Shown here piece after piece: positions 31,026-42,121 of a stretch of 64,000 nt of DNA; positions within the stretch are counted from its first letter, which is position 1; every line of letters starts with the position of its first letter. A program made the position numbers and the translations under genes. The stretch comes from Antedon bifida (taxonomy: Eukaryota > Echinodermata > Crinoidea > Comatulida > Antedonidae). The notes under the pieces were generated by a model. That model did no database searches. It saw only the letters and a program-made list of their open reading frames with translations, and was not told where the DNA came from. The stretch lies in assembly GCA_963402885.1 (NCBI GenBank), contig OY727097.1, forward strand, positions 25,165,401 through 25,229,400. The letters run 5' to 3'.

Positions 31026-32738
31026 TCTAAATATAGCATAGCATCACTGATGGGGTACAAGGTGGGAGAATCCCTTATATGGTCATGGATTTTAAGGACA
31101 TTAACCCATTTTTTTTAAAGCAGTGACTCTTAAGGACCACCATATGAAATGCATGTTGGGCTGCCTGTTGAAACCCAAAATTTAAACTCTAAGTCTACAA
31201 TGGCAAAGAGTGCCATTTCACAGGATAGAAAAATATAATTTAATTTTTACTAAATTTGAAAAAACACAATTACAATTAATACAATTACAATTAATAAAAA
31301 AACTGAAAACTTATTAAGATGATCATAATTGTAAGTCCTTAAAATAGCACATCACAAATAAAATGTAGCAATCTTTAAAATACTTTGGTTATTAAAAATT
31401 GGTAAAATATATATTTTACTGTTAAACTATTTACACAAATAAGCAATTATTATATCACTTTACCTGACATTATGGTGGTGGTTAATGTCCTCAAATTAAG
31501 AGTTCAGCCAGAATATACATAAACAATCAGAAACATACATTAAAATGTTACATTAGATTTACAAAAATGTATTATTTACTTATTTTATAGGTATTATTAT
31601 CATTTTATTATAGAAACATCAATATTTTTTGGTTAGAATATTTTTTTTATAAAATACTAAAATATTTAAAAGTAACATTTATATTTTAGTTGTACTGTTA
31701 ATTAAGTTAAGTTGTTAATTAAGATGCCATAGCAATCGTCTCAAGATATGTTCAACAACAACTTTACGTGTCTAATAATTTTATACCCTTACTTTTGGGT
31801 AATTAGGTCATCTGACACCCAATGTTGTAAAATTTCAATTAAAATACAAGTTTTCATATTTTATATATCATCAATTAACCATATTTGGCCAGGGGAAATT
31901 GGATTATAAACAAGCTTCTCGTCAATTCAGTGCATGATTTTGGTAAAATTTTCATCACCAGATTTTAATGGCATGTTCAAACATGTTTCATCCACAGAAT
32001 TATTCAAGCCTATCCCAGTCCTAGACCAAGTTAGGCCTACACTTTTTGTAATTTTGTGTGAAATATATAACCAGAAGAGAATGAATTATGTTGCCATATT
32101 TCTTCAACTATCTTGACGTAAGCCGAATTGACGAGAACCATATAATCCATTTCCTTTGGCCTTTATGCGGTTGTATCACACACAGCATACTAGGAATGTG
32201 TTAAGATGTGCAGAGATATGAAAGATTATTACCAGCTGAAGCAGTGACGTAATGCAGAGACCTGGGCCTAGGGACACTAAGCCTGCTGTTGTTAGACTTT
32301 GTCGACATATTTTAATGCCTGTTTTCTTCCTCTGGCCCCTTGATTTAGCCTGTGAGCAATCAGAGCCATTACGCCAGTGAGCTGAAGCTAAATAAGGAAA
32401 ATCACTTGGTACAACTGGCTAACTAGTGCATCATTATAACAGCCTCTAAAATTCTATGAATGCTAATTAAAATATGAATTGATACAAAACCATAATTATT
32501 TGTAGGTTTGAACATACCCACTATTTATATAGTCGATTGTCAGTGTTGTATGTATGTTTGTCCAGTATCATGGGCAAATCCTGTAATACAGTATCATATA
32601 TATCACATATGATGCTTGTATCACAGGCCATAATAGCCTAACTTCATGGTACAGAATTTGCCTATGAAAATGGACAAATTATGCCATATGTGGAGAAACC
32701 GTACAAAGAATTGGGTGATTGATATATCACTTACTCTT

Positions 32739-35700
32739 TCATGGTTCCAACGGACATTTGATGTCACATTGTGAAGGCCTTGCAGGGGTTTCAATTATCT
32801 GTTGTATCGACACTATAGTGCCTATCAGAAACCCAATAAAACCTATAATTGCAATTATCAAATTCTTGGTTAATCTTAACTTTGTCCTCCCTGATGCATA
32901 GCCGAGGTCAGCGTAGTTTAACTCTTCTAAGACTGGTGGCAAGATAAGTGCCAAGAAGCTGCTGGCGAATGATCCAACTAGTGAAATAACTAGAGCTAGC
33001 TTTGGTATTGCTATAGCTATAAGTACTGCAAAAAATAAAGACAAATTATGATGACATCTTTAGAATAAATGTATTATACATTTTTGGGAGATGACATTTT
33101 AGGATGTTGGTAGTGCATAAATGGAGCTAGGGTCCCATTAGGCATTTGAAATCAGCACTGCTTGCTCTTATGGCAGCCCCTGCATCTAGTATCTGCCTCA
33201 AACGTATTGGCCCATGCCTTTTCTCTGGTCAAGGTTGGCACTGGACGAGAGAAGCTCTTGATCAATGTTAGGACCAATCATCCATCCATTTCATCCATCA
33301 TTCAGATGAATGTAAAACTAATTGACATTGTCGTTCACGACAAACGTCTGACATAAAAAAAAAGAAGTGCATAAATGCAGTCATTTTATTAGCTCCAATT
33401 GCCATAACTTATTTTTGGCATAAATCATGTTGAGTCGATGAGTGTTTAAAGCAGGGACAACCAATAGTCATCAAATAGGCACAGGTTCAATGCATTGTCA
33501 ACCATGTAGATCTGGTGTTAGATAAGGATTAAAAACTGCAGGTAGAGTGTAAACTTGTTGCTCATATTTTAAAGAACCCAGTTTATTGATTGGATGGGGT
33601 CGAGGGAATGCTCTAGCTCTCTCTATCTATTTTTACAATTTCTTGTTTAAAAAAAAAAGATATAATGATACTTACATGTAATAAATACTAGTACAGTCCT
33701 GAAAACATACTCCCATGTAGTGTTCTGAAGATTGAACCTTTTTTTGACTGGTGGGTAGAGAATTTGAATAGGAACATAGAACTGAAGGCCATATGTTACA
33801 AAAATAGCAGCAATGAACAACAACTTTACGACGATGTAAAACCTGTATAAAAAAAACAGTTATTCATGTTTGTCTGTTATATGACATTCTACAGGTTAGT
33901 TCTTTTTTTTTAGTGGCATATAGCGCACCCGGCTAAACTGACAGTAGTCTCTGTGTTCTGTGCTGAACCATAAAATACCAAATGTTTCCTTTGGTCCACG
34001 GTTCAAATCCCATCACCGCTTTCCGTGTGTTCCAACTGGCGGGTTGGAATACATATAGATAGCACATGACGCATATGCACGTTAAAGAACACAGTACACA
34101 TTATCAATAAAGAGTAGCGGATCATCTCCTGGTGTACAGCACAAATCACCACCAGATGGATGGAAAGAAGTCTAAGAACTTAGTGGGCTATCCTTAAGCT
34201 CTGTCTAAACTATCAAACTTTATGTGACAACAAAAATGTGATGTACCCATATGATGTCATATCATTACCATATTTGAGCATATCACTTCCATATTTGGGC
34301 ACATCACACTAGTTTGATAGTGTAGACAGAGCTTTATACAAATACTGTAATAGCAAACAGATTTGTGCCCAAATGTTTTGTATGTTCTGTGCCTCTGATT
34401 CGCAAAGGCCAGAATCCTGTTGTCGTTAATACAATTTAAAAAGAAAAATTGAAATTAACCCTAACTTTGTTTGAATGTTTTCTTACCCATCTTGTGGTAT
34501 ATCTAGAGTAATCGTATCTTGTAAACACTCTCCAAATGTCAGATATCCAAAGGTTCCCATCATAAGATACATAAGCCCTACAAAGGACATACCACCAAAC
34601 AAAACCTTCTTAAAGTCCTGAGGGTTCCTCATCTGGTTTTCAAGAGGTAGAACCTAATAATAATAATAAGTTAATAGACATTACTTGCAAGATATTATAT
34701 TGTTTGAAGGTTTGCATGGCGAAATCAAATTTTGATGTATAAGGTTTGCGGTACATCACATATATTTAGTTCTCAAAAGAACTGTTGGGTTTCTCTTGCA
34801 AGATATTGATATTAAAGAAGGTTTAGATTTTACGACAACATGGACTTATTGACACCATGAACAGTCCTATTAGTGTGCATGTGAGGATTTTGGTTGATGT
34901 TTTTTCCTGAGCAATTGGACTAAATGTTGTCAAATCTAGGTCTGATGCAATGATTTAGGAATTCTTAAAATGTGAGTGTTGTGTTTTGTTGTGTGTTTCA
35001 ACATACGCATTGTACAGTATTGGAAATCATCTGCGTAATTAAACTCGTCTTCTTTTTATTAAAAAAATTAATTGTCTGGTTTGACCTGAGCCTCATTTTT
35101 ATTATGTTTGTCATAAAAGTTAAAAGTGTGTTCTATATCCTGGAGATTTGGTCTGATCTACTATCTATATGTGAGTTATCAATACCAAATTTTATGAAAC
35201 TTGCTTTATACTAAAACTAAATCATGTTTAAGTTATTTTAATTTGCTTTTATTTAATAGTCTCATTTTATTCCATGTTTGACTAATTCATGGACAGGAAT
35301 ATTGAGAAAGTTAATAATGTGACTTACCACTCCAATGCCTTCAAACGCGTAGATAGCAGTCCCAAAAAAAATAGGCCATTGAGAAACATCCGCAACCAGA
35401 GGTAGGTCACGCACGGGTTGACATTCGCCAAGATGTGTGAACATGTACTAGACAAAAACAAATTTAAAATCATTATAATTACTTGCACTATCATATCCTC
35501 TTTCTTTTTGGTTGTTTGATTGTTGCTTATAGTTTGTCTATTTCAAATCTCATTTATTTTTGTTTTTATATATTTAGGCAAATTTTCATGGATAACCATA
35601 AGCAAATTCACTATCCTTCTTAAAAGTGGCAATCCCGTTCACATGACAAACATATACACAAGATGCTCTACATAAACAAAGTCAAAGTCTTTGTTCTGAC

Positions 35701-38700
35701 ATATGACAGGACTTGAACCCAGGACCCTTAGATTGGTAGCCAAGCATCATAACCACCAATACACAACTCTACACTTTGAACGAACATATTATACATATCA
35801 TAACATAATATTCACTACATAGAAGAGTTACAAACTGAATAGTAGCTAGTTGTAGCATTGATTTCATTTGTTTGGTTCAAAACATGAACAACATTACACA
35901 CAATAAAAACGAAACTAATTGAACCAGGATAACCAAAGAAAGTTTTAAGTCATATAAAACTTATTTCCGTTTGGAAATTGAATATGATTATTAGGAAAAC
36001 ATTTGTACCTCATATATGATAGCTATCCCTGCAATTAGTAAAACGTTTGCAATCATAGAAAAGATGGCAAGGTCATCTAATTCACGGATGTAGCAGTAGA
36101 TTACGACTGGTAGAAATAGCATTGCAATAAACACTTTGATGTCTGGTACGCCATCCACTCCATAGTAATGCTGGTAGATCTAAAAATAGAACACAAAATA
36201 GAAAGTTACTGTAAAATGAACATGTGCTAGTAGAAGTATCATTTGTTTTATGTGTCTGTAGTGATTAGTCTATGTCGTTTGTTTGTTTGTGGCACCATGG
36301 CCGTACAATAATAAAAAACTGTTTCTAGTAGAATGAATACAATTTTTATTATTTAATTTTAGTGTTTAATTTTACATACCTGCATGATGTTATCTCCCAT
36401 AAAGAGGAAGTATGCACAACAAAATCCAAACTGCGTTATTATTAGAAAAAAATTTACTGCATACCTGAAATAAATGAGTTAAACAACAATATAGCATTAC
36501 AAAGACAGTATAGTTAGACTTATACCCTTTTCACATAGCTGCAAAATGTAACAACTTGTAACCAGGTTTGCATAGTGTGAATAAACCACAGGGGTGAAAT
36601 CAATGAAAGGCCTGTTATTGCCCTGGTATTAAACTGAACAATCATAGTAATCAAATAGAGCGCAACTATGCTTTCTCCCAAGATTTCACAAAGTTCTTGT
36701 ACTGTATGCACATGTAAAAATGTGTATGAAATGAAACCTGTTACAAGTTTAAACAACTTATATAGATGTGAAAAGGTATTAGATACAGCACTTTGGCATC
36801 TATTCACACAGTGCCTATTATGGAATTACTTGACTCTTGATCAAAGAAATTAAGAGACAAGATTGAAATAGAGAAAGACACTGAAAGTTAATGTATGTAG
36901 TAAGTTTAAAGAACATGAATTTTTCTCTGCTTAATTTCATTTTTGAATATTTTGTTAGGGTATTATAGCCATTTTGGCCACCATTAAATTATTTCTACTA
37001 ATATTTATATAATTTTATTGGCACTTGTTGTTTGCACATCTTTTCCTGTTAGAAGTATATGACTTCCTATTTCATTCGGCAATGTAACAGGGCCTACATA
37101 ATTGCTAACATTACCATTACATACACAGTTTTATATATCAGGGAAATTCCAAATTCATAGATATGTCTATGTAACTGTCCCTGTAACATTTTTTTAAATA
37201 TGGTTTGATTTGGCAAACATTATTATTAAATATATTGATATCAAATGCCAAATGCTGAAAAAATTATTTTTATTAAAATTAAAATACAATTTCTGTGATA
37301 ATACATACTTTCCGAGCTTGCAATATTTTTGGAAGAACGAGAATTTGGAATACTGAAAGCTGTACTCTGCAACCTGACCATAGGATAACGATACAGCATC
37401 AACTCTGTAAAAAATAAAACAATTTTGGTTTCTGTGAAAACAATTCTGGTTTCAGTATATACTGTATGTGGCATGGGCGTGTGGCACATTGTGTTGCATG
37501 TTAGACAACTGATTGTGAGATCGTGGGTTCCAATCCAAAGAAATTGTTTTGAAAGTAGGTTTATAGACTTGCATTATAAAAAACTGCTATGTACCTAAAG
37601 TTGTAATTAACTATAAGAACTAAAACATAAAAACAGAAAAACTACTTTTGTAACAAATAGTCGTTATCATAGGCTAGGCATAGGCAATTATTTTGGTTTC
37701 TGTTTGTTAATTGTTTTGTTTAAATTAATCTGGAAAAGCTAATTAACCAATGACTACACAGGATAAGAACTGAAACAATGAACTCTAAATAAATTCTTTC
37801 TATGTGAAACTATTGAAACCTTTATTACTTTTGCAATAGATTGGAGGCAACTTAAATATTTAATCCAAATAAGGAAACACAAAAATTGAGTGTACTATTC
37901 TATTAATAACAATAATTTTTTTGGAATATTGAATATGGATGGATTTTTGGATATGGTGAAAAAATAATGGTGTCCAATTGTTTATTTGTTGAAATTGTGC
38001 AAAAATGGAGTGGTCTTCAAGATTCAATTTATTGTCACATAATATAACATACATGATAGTTGTTTTCCTGGGCTTAGAAACATAGACAATACAATTTAAA
38101 ACACAATATAAAAACGTAATACCATAACTAATTATCTTTAAAAATGTACATTATATAGATAACAAGCATATGGGAAAAAAGAGTCTCTAAAACGGTTGGT
38201 TTTAACTTTGCATTGCCGAATTTTACCAGATCTATTAAAATGTATGTGGTTCCTTATTGGAGTCTTAATAATTATAAAGACTTTAAAAGTATATACTTAT
38301 TGGACTGCAGATAATGGCTACACTCCACCAGCACAGACATACAATGAGTTGCTACCACCGCCATGATACTGATGGCAAGAGGCCCAAGCTGTTAAGACAA
38401 AAATATTCACATAATACTGTTTTTGTTAACGTGTGTTTGAGAATACAAATCTAAGGGCCTGTTATTCTGCGAATCCCGGTTTTAGAACATATTGCCTTGC
38501 AGCTAAAAATTGCTCAAAGAAACAATTTCTTGAACCGGTATTTGATGATAGAGACCAGAATCAATTAAGGTTTTAAAACCGTATTTAACAATAATCAGAG
38601 ATCTTCTATGTAAACATTGAAATGTTAACGATTTACAGAAAAAGGTACTCACTATTTTTATCTGTATATATAATACATTGTAAATAATAAAACTTACGAG

Positions 38701-39430
38701 AATTCCAGCATGTTTCACTGCTACTGCTAAACCAAGCAAACCCGTTCCTATATTGCCCTTTATAAGATGAGCAAGTGTCTGGAAATTACTGCAAGGAAAA
38801 ATAAATATTTCAATTTCAAGAACATTTATTTATTTCATATTAAAAATACTGTATAAAATTTAATGATTGTTATCATGTAATGTCATTGGAAAATTACATT
38901 TTTCATAAAAAAAAAGAATATGAAAATAAAAAGAGCAAATAATTAAGAAAATGTATTGTATAATATATTGCATGCAGCTTCAAAATTTGATGAGGAAAGG
39001 ACATTTGTCCGAATTTAAGACCTAAAAACTATTCATTTATTAGACAAAAGGTGCCTGTACTTTACTGTTATTATTATTATTATATAACACTATTAGATAT
39101 TAGATTATGAATAATAAAAAGATTTGAAGAAACGAGGGTAGTAGTATAAATATCAGTAAATATATAGTAATGTCAGTAAATTAGTTAAATTTCAGTACGT
39201 CTTTACCTAGTAGAGTGCTCAATGTTTTGCCGTGACTCTGATGAGACTGAAAATCCCCGTATCCGTATATCATCATCGTCACTGCTGCTCTCGGGCTCCT
39301 TTGATGTGATACTCGTAAGCCTACCTGGACGTATCACAGTGTTTATAACCGGTTTCTCTTGACCAATGTCATTGTCATCGGATGAACTGTTTACACGTGG
39401 ATCTTCACTAAGCAATGGATCCTTTTCCAT
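32739..39430 (-). CDS. SLC36A: SLC36 (PAT) proton-coupled amino acid transporter, complete
   Basis: Ten coding exons on the minus strand: 39207-39430, 38698-38788, 38297-38388, 37309-37404, 36380-36464, 36009-36179, 35328-35447, 34487-34653, 33676-33842, 32739-33025. They join in frame to 499 aa plus TGA. Family landmarks: [20 protein letters not shown] in the first helix, [33 protein letters not shown] and [11 protein letters not shown]. The product should carry small neutral amino acids with protons across lysosomal or plasma membranes through 11 helices. The cytosolic N-tail has EKDPLL (residues 2-7), fitting an acidic dileucine sorting signal, and two Ser-Asp runs (SSSDDND, SSSDDDD) fitting CK2 sites; lysosomal targeting is inferred. 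A 5' UTR intron is likely because an acceptor AG lies 6 bp before the ATG. Which SLC36A paralog this is cannot be decided here. Confidence 0.93.
33915..34185 (+). mobile_element. SINE-like element with third type of tRNA head
   Basis: SLC36 intron. GCATATAGCGCACCCGGCTA (A-box region) and GGTTCAAATCCCATCACCGC (B box), then a body with GCACGTTAAAGAACACAGTA. It differs from the other two tRNA-derived families here. Confidence 0.55.
34194..34335. mobile_element. Foldback MITE family A
   Basis: SLC36 intron. Left TTAAGCTCTGTCTAAACTAT and right GATAGTGTAGACAGAGCTTT are inverted. GAGCATATCACTTCCATATT and the neighbouring TTGGGCACATCAC show the same internal duplication as the copy at 11727. Confidence 0.8.
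35695..35775 (-). mobile_element. tRNA-like SINE fragment
   Basis: SLC36 intron. The minus strand reads GTGGTTATGATGCTTGGCTA and GGGTCCTGGGTTCAAGTCC, matching the plus-strand fragment at 46575-46650. Both have A- and B-box-like motifs. Confidence 0.5.
36526..36782. mobile_element. Foldback MITE family C
   Basis: SLC36 intron. Left TACCCTTTTCACATAGCTGC with TAACAACTTGTAACCAGGTT is inverted against right AAACCTGTTACAAGTTTAAA and GATGTGAAAAGGTATTA. Same family as 9670-9982. Confidence 0.7.
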
Positions 39431-39903
39431 GTTTATCTAAAAAAAAACCAGATTTATATCCTATATAATTAATATTATAATAATATATATAGGCCCTAGG
39501 CATAGACATCATTTATTTATTGGCACAAATTAAATTATTTTAATTTAATTTATTTCAATGCCAATTTTTATTTTTAAAGACAAGTTTTGTGAAGATCACA
39601 TTAAACATCAATATATATGGACTCTAATAAAATGTACTTTTACACCTACTTAGACTATGAATGAGCCACGTAATACCAAAACAATAGGTAATACGCCATT
39701 TTACGGCAATCGGTTAGGCCTAGCTTTAGCTGACACCGATTTAACCTTGAATGAAATTGACAGCAAACACAACCCGTTGTGGGCGGTGGTGAACGATCGC
39801 GACGATCAGGCTAATCCACATGCCTAAATTCAAACTGGGCTTACTTCTCAACTAACCTACCGATTTCCTTAATTTAAAGACAAAATGATTCCAATATACT
39901 TAC

Positions 39904-39990
39904 TTTAATTGTCCTTAACAAACGGTAATTCAGATATACATAAAACTATAAATATTTTGATTATAAACAACCATTGTTCTGTCCCGTTTT
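39904..39990 (-). promoter_or_regulatory. Candidate SLC36 non-coding first exon and promoter
   Basis: On the minus strand a strong donor GTAAGTATATT starts right below 39904, and the coding exon at 39430 is preceded by an AG acceptor 6 bp before ATG. This fits a non-coding 5' exon somewhere above 39904. The upper end given is a guess, since no TATA box or transcription start can be fixed by eye. Confidence 0.4.
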
Positions 39991-40489
39991 GCGGATTAAA
40001 TGTTGTTATCCGTCATGGGTCAACGATTACAAAATCCACGTACAGTACTTGGTTTGAGGGCGCTTTATCATTTTTTTGTAAGGCTGTAAGTTTTCAACGA
40101 ACCAATCAGATAAATAATAGTCCATCAATAATCAAGTGACGTGCGCGTGATCAATCAGTAAGCGTTCAATAACACAAATTTTCCTTTCTGGGTAAAAATT
40201 ATCGCATTTATTCATCATTCAACTCATGGCATTATTTTTTTTTCTTTTATTACTAAAAATATATATTCATTTTAATTGATTGTTTCCGGAACGATAACCT
40301 CCAGGAAAAAATGTATAAATTAATAAAAACGATACAGAACTTCTGACCAATGAGAAAACACCCTCACTAACTGTACTTCTCACACGTCCCCTGCCCACGC
40401 CACCAGTCGTCGACGATCGATAGGTCATACCAAATCTAGCATAATTATGCCGTCTGTCATAACTTTGACCCATCTGGTATCTTCATGCT

Positions 40490-40760
40490 AGGAATAATTT
40501 TAGAAAATCAGCATAATCTGGCATAATCTGAAAAACCAATTTTAAAGGTTGTTTCCCATGATCTATCATATTTTCTAGCATTAAAAAAAAAAAATCTAGC
40601 ATAGGCCTAATTGTAACAAAATCTAGCATAATTTGGCCAAAAAACACGATAACCATTATTTTCGTTTTGTTCACCATGTTTTGGTGACATTTTGCTAAAT
40701 GTACGCCTTTTATAATCTGGCATAATTTTGTGCTGCCATCTAGTATAATTTTGTTTTCAT
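40490..40760. repeat. Interspersed TCTAGCATAATTT motif cluster
   Basis: TCTGGCATAAT, TCTAGCATA and close variants recur seven or more times in both spacing classes. The minus-strand 125-codon ORF here is produced by this low-complexity motif and has no recognisable domain. Confidence 0.45.
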
Positions 40761-40775
40761 CGCTGGCCATAGGAT

Positions 40776-41300
40776 TTAGTTTAGCACTATACCCATTTTG
40801 GTTGTACTTCTTGCGCACATAATAAATAGGATTTAGTATCCGATAACTGATAAAATACACAGTCGTATTTTCACACTTGTCCGTTCATTGAATTATTGTT
40901 TTACGTTTTGTTTATTAATTGGATATTTTTGATGGATTTGGATATTTTCATTTAAGTATAATAATGTATTGTATAATTCAACTAATTCAATTCAAAAGTT
41001 GCAATAAAAGTATTTTATCAGTTATCAGTTACTAAATCCTATTTATTATGTGCGCAAGTAGGCCTACAACCCAAATGGGTATAGTAGCGCACATTGCAAA
41101 AATAAATCATATGTATTATCACTGTGTGACGTGCAAGTACAACCACAATGGTGCACTGCAGTGGTAAACTAAATTCTATTTATATTACTGTGCGCAAGTA
41201 CAACCAAAATGGGTATAGTAGAGCACAGTGCTGATCTAAATCCTATTTATTTTCACTGTGCGCAAGTACAACCAAACTCGCGCACAGTGGTAAAATAAAT
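40776..41300. repeat. Inverted plus tandem repeat around GTGCGCAAGTACAACC
   Basis: Upstream of RPL31. A block of about 75 bp at 40784-40859 (ATACCCATTTTGG, TGCGCACATAATAAATAGGA, ACTGATAAAATAC) returns inverted at 41015-41091. The second arm starts a direct series of about 65-bp units at 41033, 41100, 41171 and 41237 with AAATCCTATTTAT, GTGCGCAAGTACAACCAAA and TAGTAGCGCACAGTG. The arms are separated by about 155 bp. Confidence 0.7.
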
Positions 41301-41435
41301 TTGACGCATACTTATAGGCCTATACTAATTCTTTTCAGAGCCATTTATAGCAGCTAGCTCTGATGGATACCTTTTCAGTCATAGCCCCCTCTATAATAAT
41401 CCAAGTCTTGCCTTCCTTCCCATCATACCTTTAAA

Positions 41436-41463
41436 CTTCCTTTTTGTAATTTTCTTCGTGAAT
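41436..41463 (+). promoter_or_regulatory. Probable RPL31 TOP-type non-coding first exon
   Basis: CTTCCTTTTTG begins a pyrimidine tract at 41436, followed at 41464 by a consensus donor (AAT|GTAAGT). The coding exon at 42122 begins at its ATG right after a TTTTTCAG acceptor, so an upstream non-coding exon is required. Ribosomal protein mRNAs start with C plus pyrimidines (TOP), and this is the best candidate seen. Confidence 0.5.
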
Positions 41464-42121
41464 GTAAGTGTTGTTTTGTATACCTAAAATAAATCCATAA
41501 AAATCACAATAATTCTATTCGAATGTGCAAATAAAATTATTGGAATTTGCTTATGAAATATTTAAACACTAACAAATGCAGATTTTGTAATACAATACAG
41601 TTTTACAGCCCCTTAACTGAACTGAAATATTGCACTCTCTTTCTGTAACACACACAGTGGGTTTGGGGAGGCTAGTTTAGTGCTACCAACTCTAGCTAGC
41701 TATGATTTGGTTTAGGATTTTGATCTTTGATTCTGAGTTAGTTCTGTTTTTTCAGTTCATTATTAATCGGCCTTGTATAATGCCTATGCCATGGTGATGG
41801 ACGTGTGCCCCCCGAGTCCCTGCCTGCCTGATTGTTGGAACTTGGGATGTTTTTAAAAACTCGATGCCTGGCTGGTCACTTCGTCCCTGCCCTGGTGTCT
41901 TGGGCCTACTGACTCCCAGTCGTGGTTTTCTCAAATAATCAAAGAACGGTTGATGTGTGGAGAGAATGCCATTAATTAATTACTGACTCGGAGACCTAGA
42001 TAGCTATCGGAGTTGTTTATAGTTATGTAGACTTCCTCCCTGTCCTAAAAAAATAAAATTTTGGTTCAGAAATTTGTAAAAATTGTGTGTGGTGTTTACA
42101 CAATACTTCCTTGTTTTTCAG

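Larger units (their letters stand above)
29041..32738. other. Non-coding span between GPCR cluster and SLC36
   Basis: Mostly AT-rich. Between 29800 and 30120 there is a promoter-like island with CCAATCA, GACGTCATCGG, GGCGCGGC and an E-box CACGTG near 29910, followed by a possible first exon (30075-30115). After that come a retrotransposon 3' end and one MITE E copy. Nothing else is recognisable to 32738. Confidence 0.5.

Noticed and set aside
40483-40860. 125-codon minus-strand ORF
   Set aside because: Composed of recurring TCTAGCATAATTT motifs and one arm of an inverted repeat; no protein family features.
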